DNA of 24,384 nt from CAYGUK01 sp964352985 (GTDB lineage: Bacteria > Pseudomonadota > Gammaproteobacteria > JAHCLG01), in assembly GCA_964352985.1 (NCBI GenBank), contig CAYGUK010000058.1, forward strand, positions 1-24,384. Reading direction: 5' to 3'. The notes beneath the pieces were generated by a model. That model had not been told where the DNA came from. It saw only the letters and a program-made list of their open reading frames with translations, and searched no databases. Both the position numbers and the translations under genes were made by a program. Each line of letters starts with the position of its first letter. Position 1 is the stretch's first letter. Shown here piece by piece: positions 23,941 through 24,384 of this stretch.

Positions 23941-24384
23941 TTAAACTTTTTTAACGCCCCTAACCCAACGGACTAATAATTCATTTTTATGTATCGCCTC
24001 AGCAATACTTTGGTAACTAAGAATAGTATCGTCTATTGATATTTCATTAAAATTTGGATTTTCGATATTTTCTTCTTTTATTTTTTCCAACCGTTGGATA
24101 ATGTCTAAGTTGTAATGGTAATAGGCTTTATTTTCATCACGTATTTGAATGTCATCGAAGTTCGCTGCTTTTAGTAAGGTGATATAATTTTCTTCACTTT
24201 CAGCAAATAAAGTTAAATCTTCTATTTCACACATTTTTTGTAACCCAGGTCCCCATTTACCAGATTCAGGACTGAGCCAATCATCAATTACAAAACTGCC
24301 ACCGGGTTTTAAAATACGATTGACTTCATGAAATAATTTTTTCTTATCGTCTAAATGCGTTAAAACGCCTTTACTATAGACAAT
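23941..24384 (-). CDS. SAM-dependent methyltransferase, 3' part (cut by window edge)
   Basis: The minus-strand frame is open from the window edge (24384) to a stop at 23941, giving 147 residues without the start. The first visible residues, IVYSKGVLTHLDDKKKLF, followed by HEVNRILKPGGSFVIDDWL, are the post-motif-I region of class I methyltransferases (the D/Y-S-x-x-x-L-H-L and LKPGG signatures). The SAM-binding E/DxGxGxG part lies outside the window. WLSPESGKWGPGLQKMCEIE resembles the substrate cap of small-molecule methyltransferases, with some likeness to phosphoethanolamine or sarcosine types, but this is not decisive. An internal ATG (24234) would give only 97 residues lacking the core and is not the start. 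It converges with the PLD-like gene. Confidence 0.85.
   Translation of the reverse strand: MVYSKGVLTHLDDKKKLFHEVNRILKPGGSFVIDDWLSPESGKWGPGLQKMCEIEDLTLFAESEENYITLLKAANFDDIQIRDENKAYYHYNLDIIQRLEKIKEENIENPNFNEISIDDTILSYQSIAEAIHKNELLVRWVRGVKKV

Noticed and set aside
1..24384. CRISPR arrays, insertion sequences, tRNA/rRNA genes, phage genes, toxin-antitoxin pairs
   Set aside because: No regularly spaced repeats, transposase or integrase motifs, cloverleaf-like sequences or paired small toxin/antitoxin frames were seen on either strand.

Overview
The window is AT-rich (well over 60% A+T by eye) and uses A/T-ending codons throughout. Gene content suggests a gammaproteobacterium, and I would guess Legionellales (Legionella, Coxiella or Berkiella-like). 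It carries a two-module QueF of the gammaproteobacterial type, a TPR/Sel1-like solenoid protein, a secreted phospholipase-D-like protein and a large coiled-coil plus membrane protein of effector-like build. The lineage is an inference; no rRNA or tRNA gene is present to fix it.

Region 1 (1-4256) holds poorly characterised genes: a two-TM protein (77-625, -), a TPR-like protein (1015-2448, +), a small exported protein (2602-3042, +) and an unrecognised 226-aa protein (3194-3874, -).

Region 2 (4257-15192) is a metabolic island and the best understood part. An acyl-CoA ligase (4257-5792, +) converges on queF (5778-6608, -). queF lies downstream of a GNAT acetyltransferase (6670-7521, -) and a PuuE-like polysaccharide deacetylase (7511-8425, -). 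Divergent from these is a tight operon that matches the acyclic terpene utilisation (atu) locus of Pseudomonas: atuA, a collapsed SDR gene, atuC, atuD and atuF. It encodes geranyl-CoA-carboxylase-type beta and alpha subunits, a citronellyl-CoA-dehydrogenase-type enzyme and AtuA. The SDR gene survives only as a 50-codon in-frame deletion product (10332-10484). No hydratase gene (atuE) lies between atuD and atuF, which overlap by four bases. The pathway encoded here (ligase, dehydrogenase, carboxylase, then hydratase) is therefore incomplete unless the missing steps are elsewhere.

Region 3 (15193-19670) contains an unusual GC-richer intergenic stretch (about 15260-15440), an acidic hypothetical protein (15486-16103, +), a 457-base gap with inverted repeats and a possible small RNA, a 697-aa coiled-coil/membrane protein (16561-18654, -) and a cupin (18948-19451, -).

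Region 4 (19671-24384) has two unusual fusions: SnoaL-like domain plus HSL-type esterase (19671-21053, +), and gamma-glutamylcyclotransferase-like domain plus GNAT (21144-22043, +). Next come an exported PLD-like protein with a cysteine-rich insert (22137-23876, +) and the 3' part of a SAM methyltransferase (23941-24384, -) cut by the window edge.

The most notable observations are the degraded SDR inside an otherwise translationally coupled atu operon, the two domain fusions, and the deacetylase/GNAT pair divergent from atuA.
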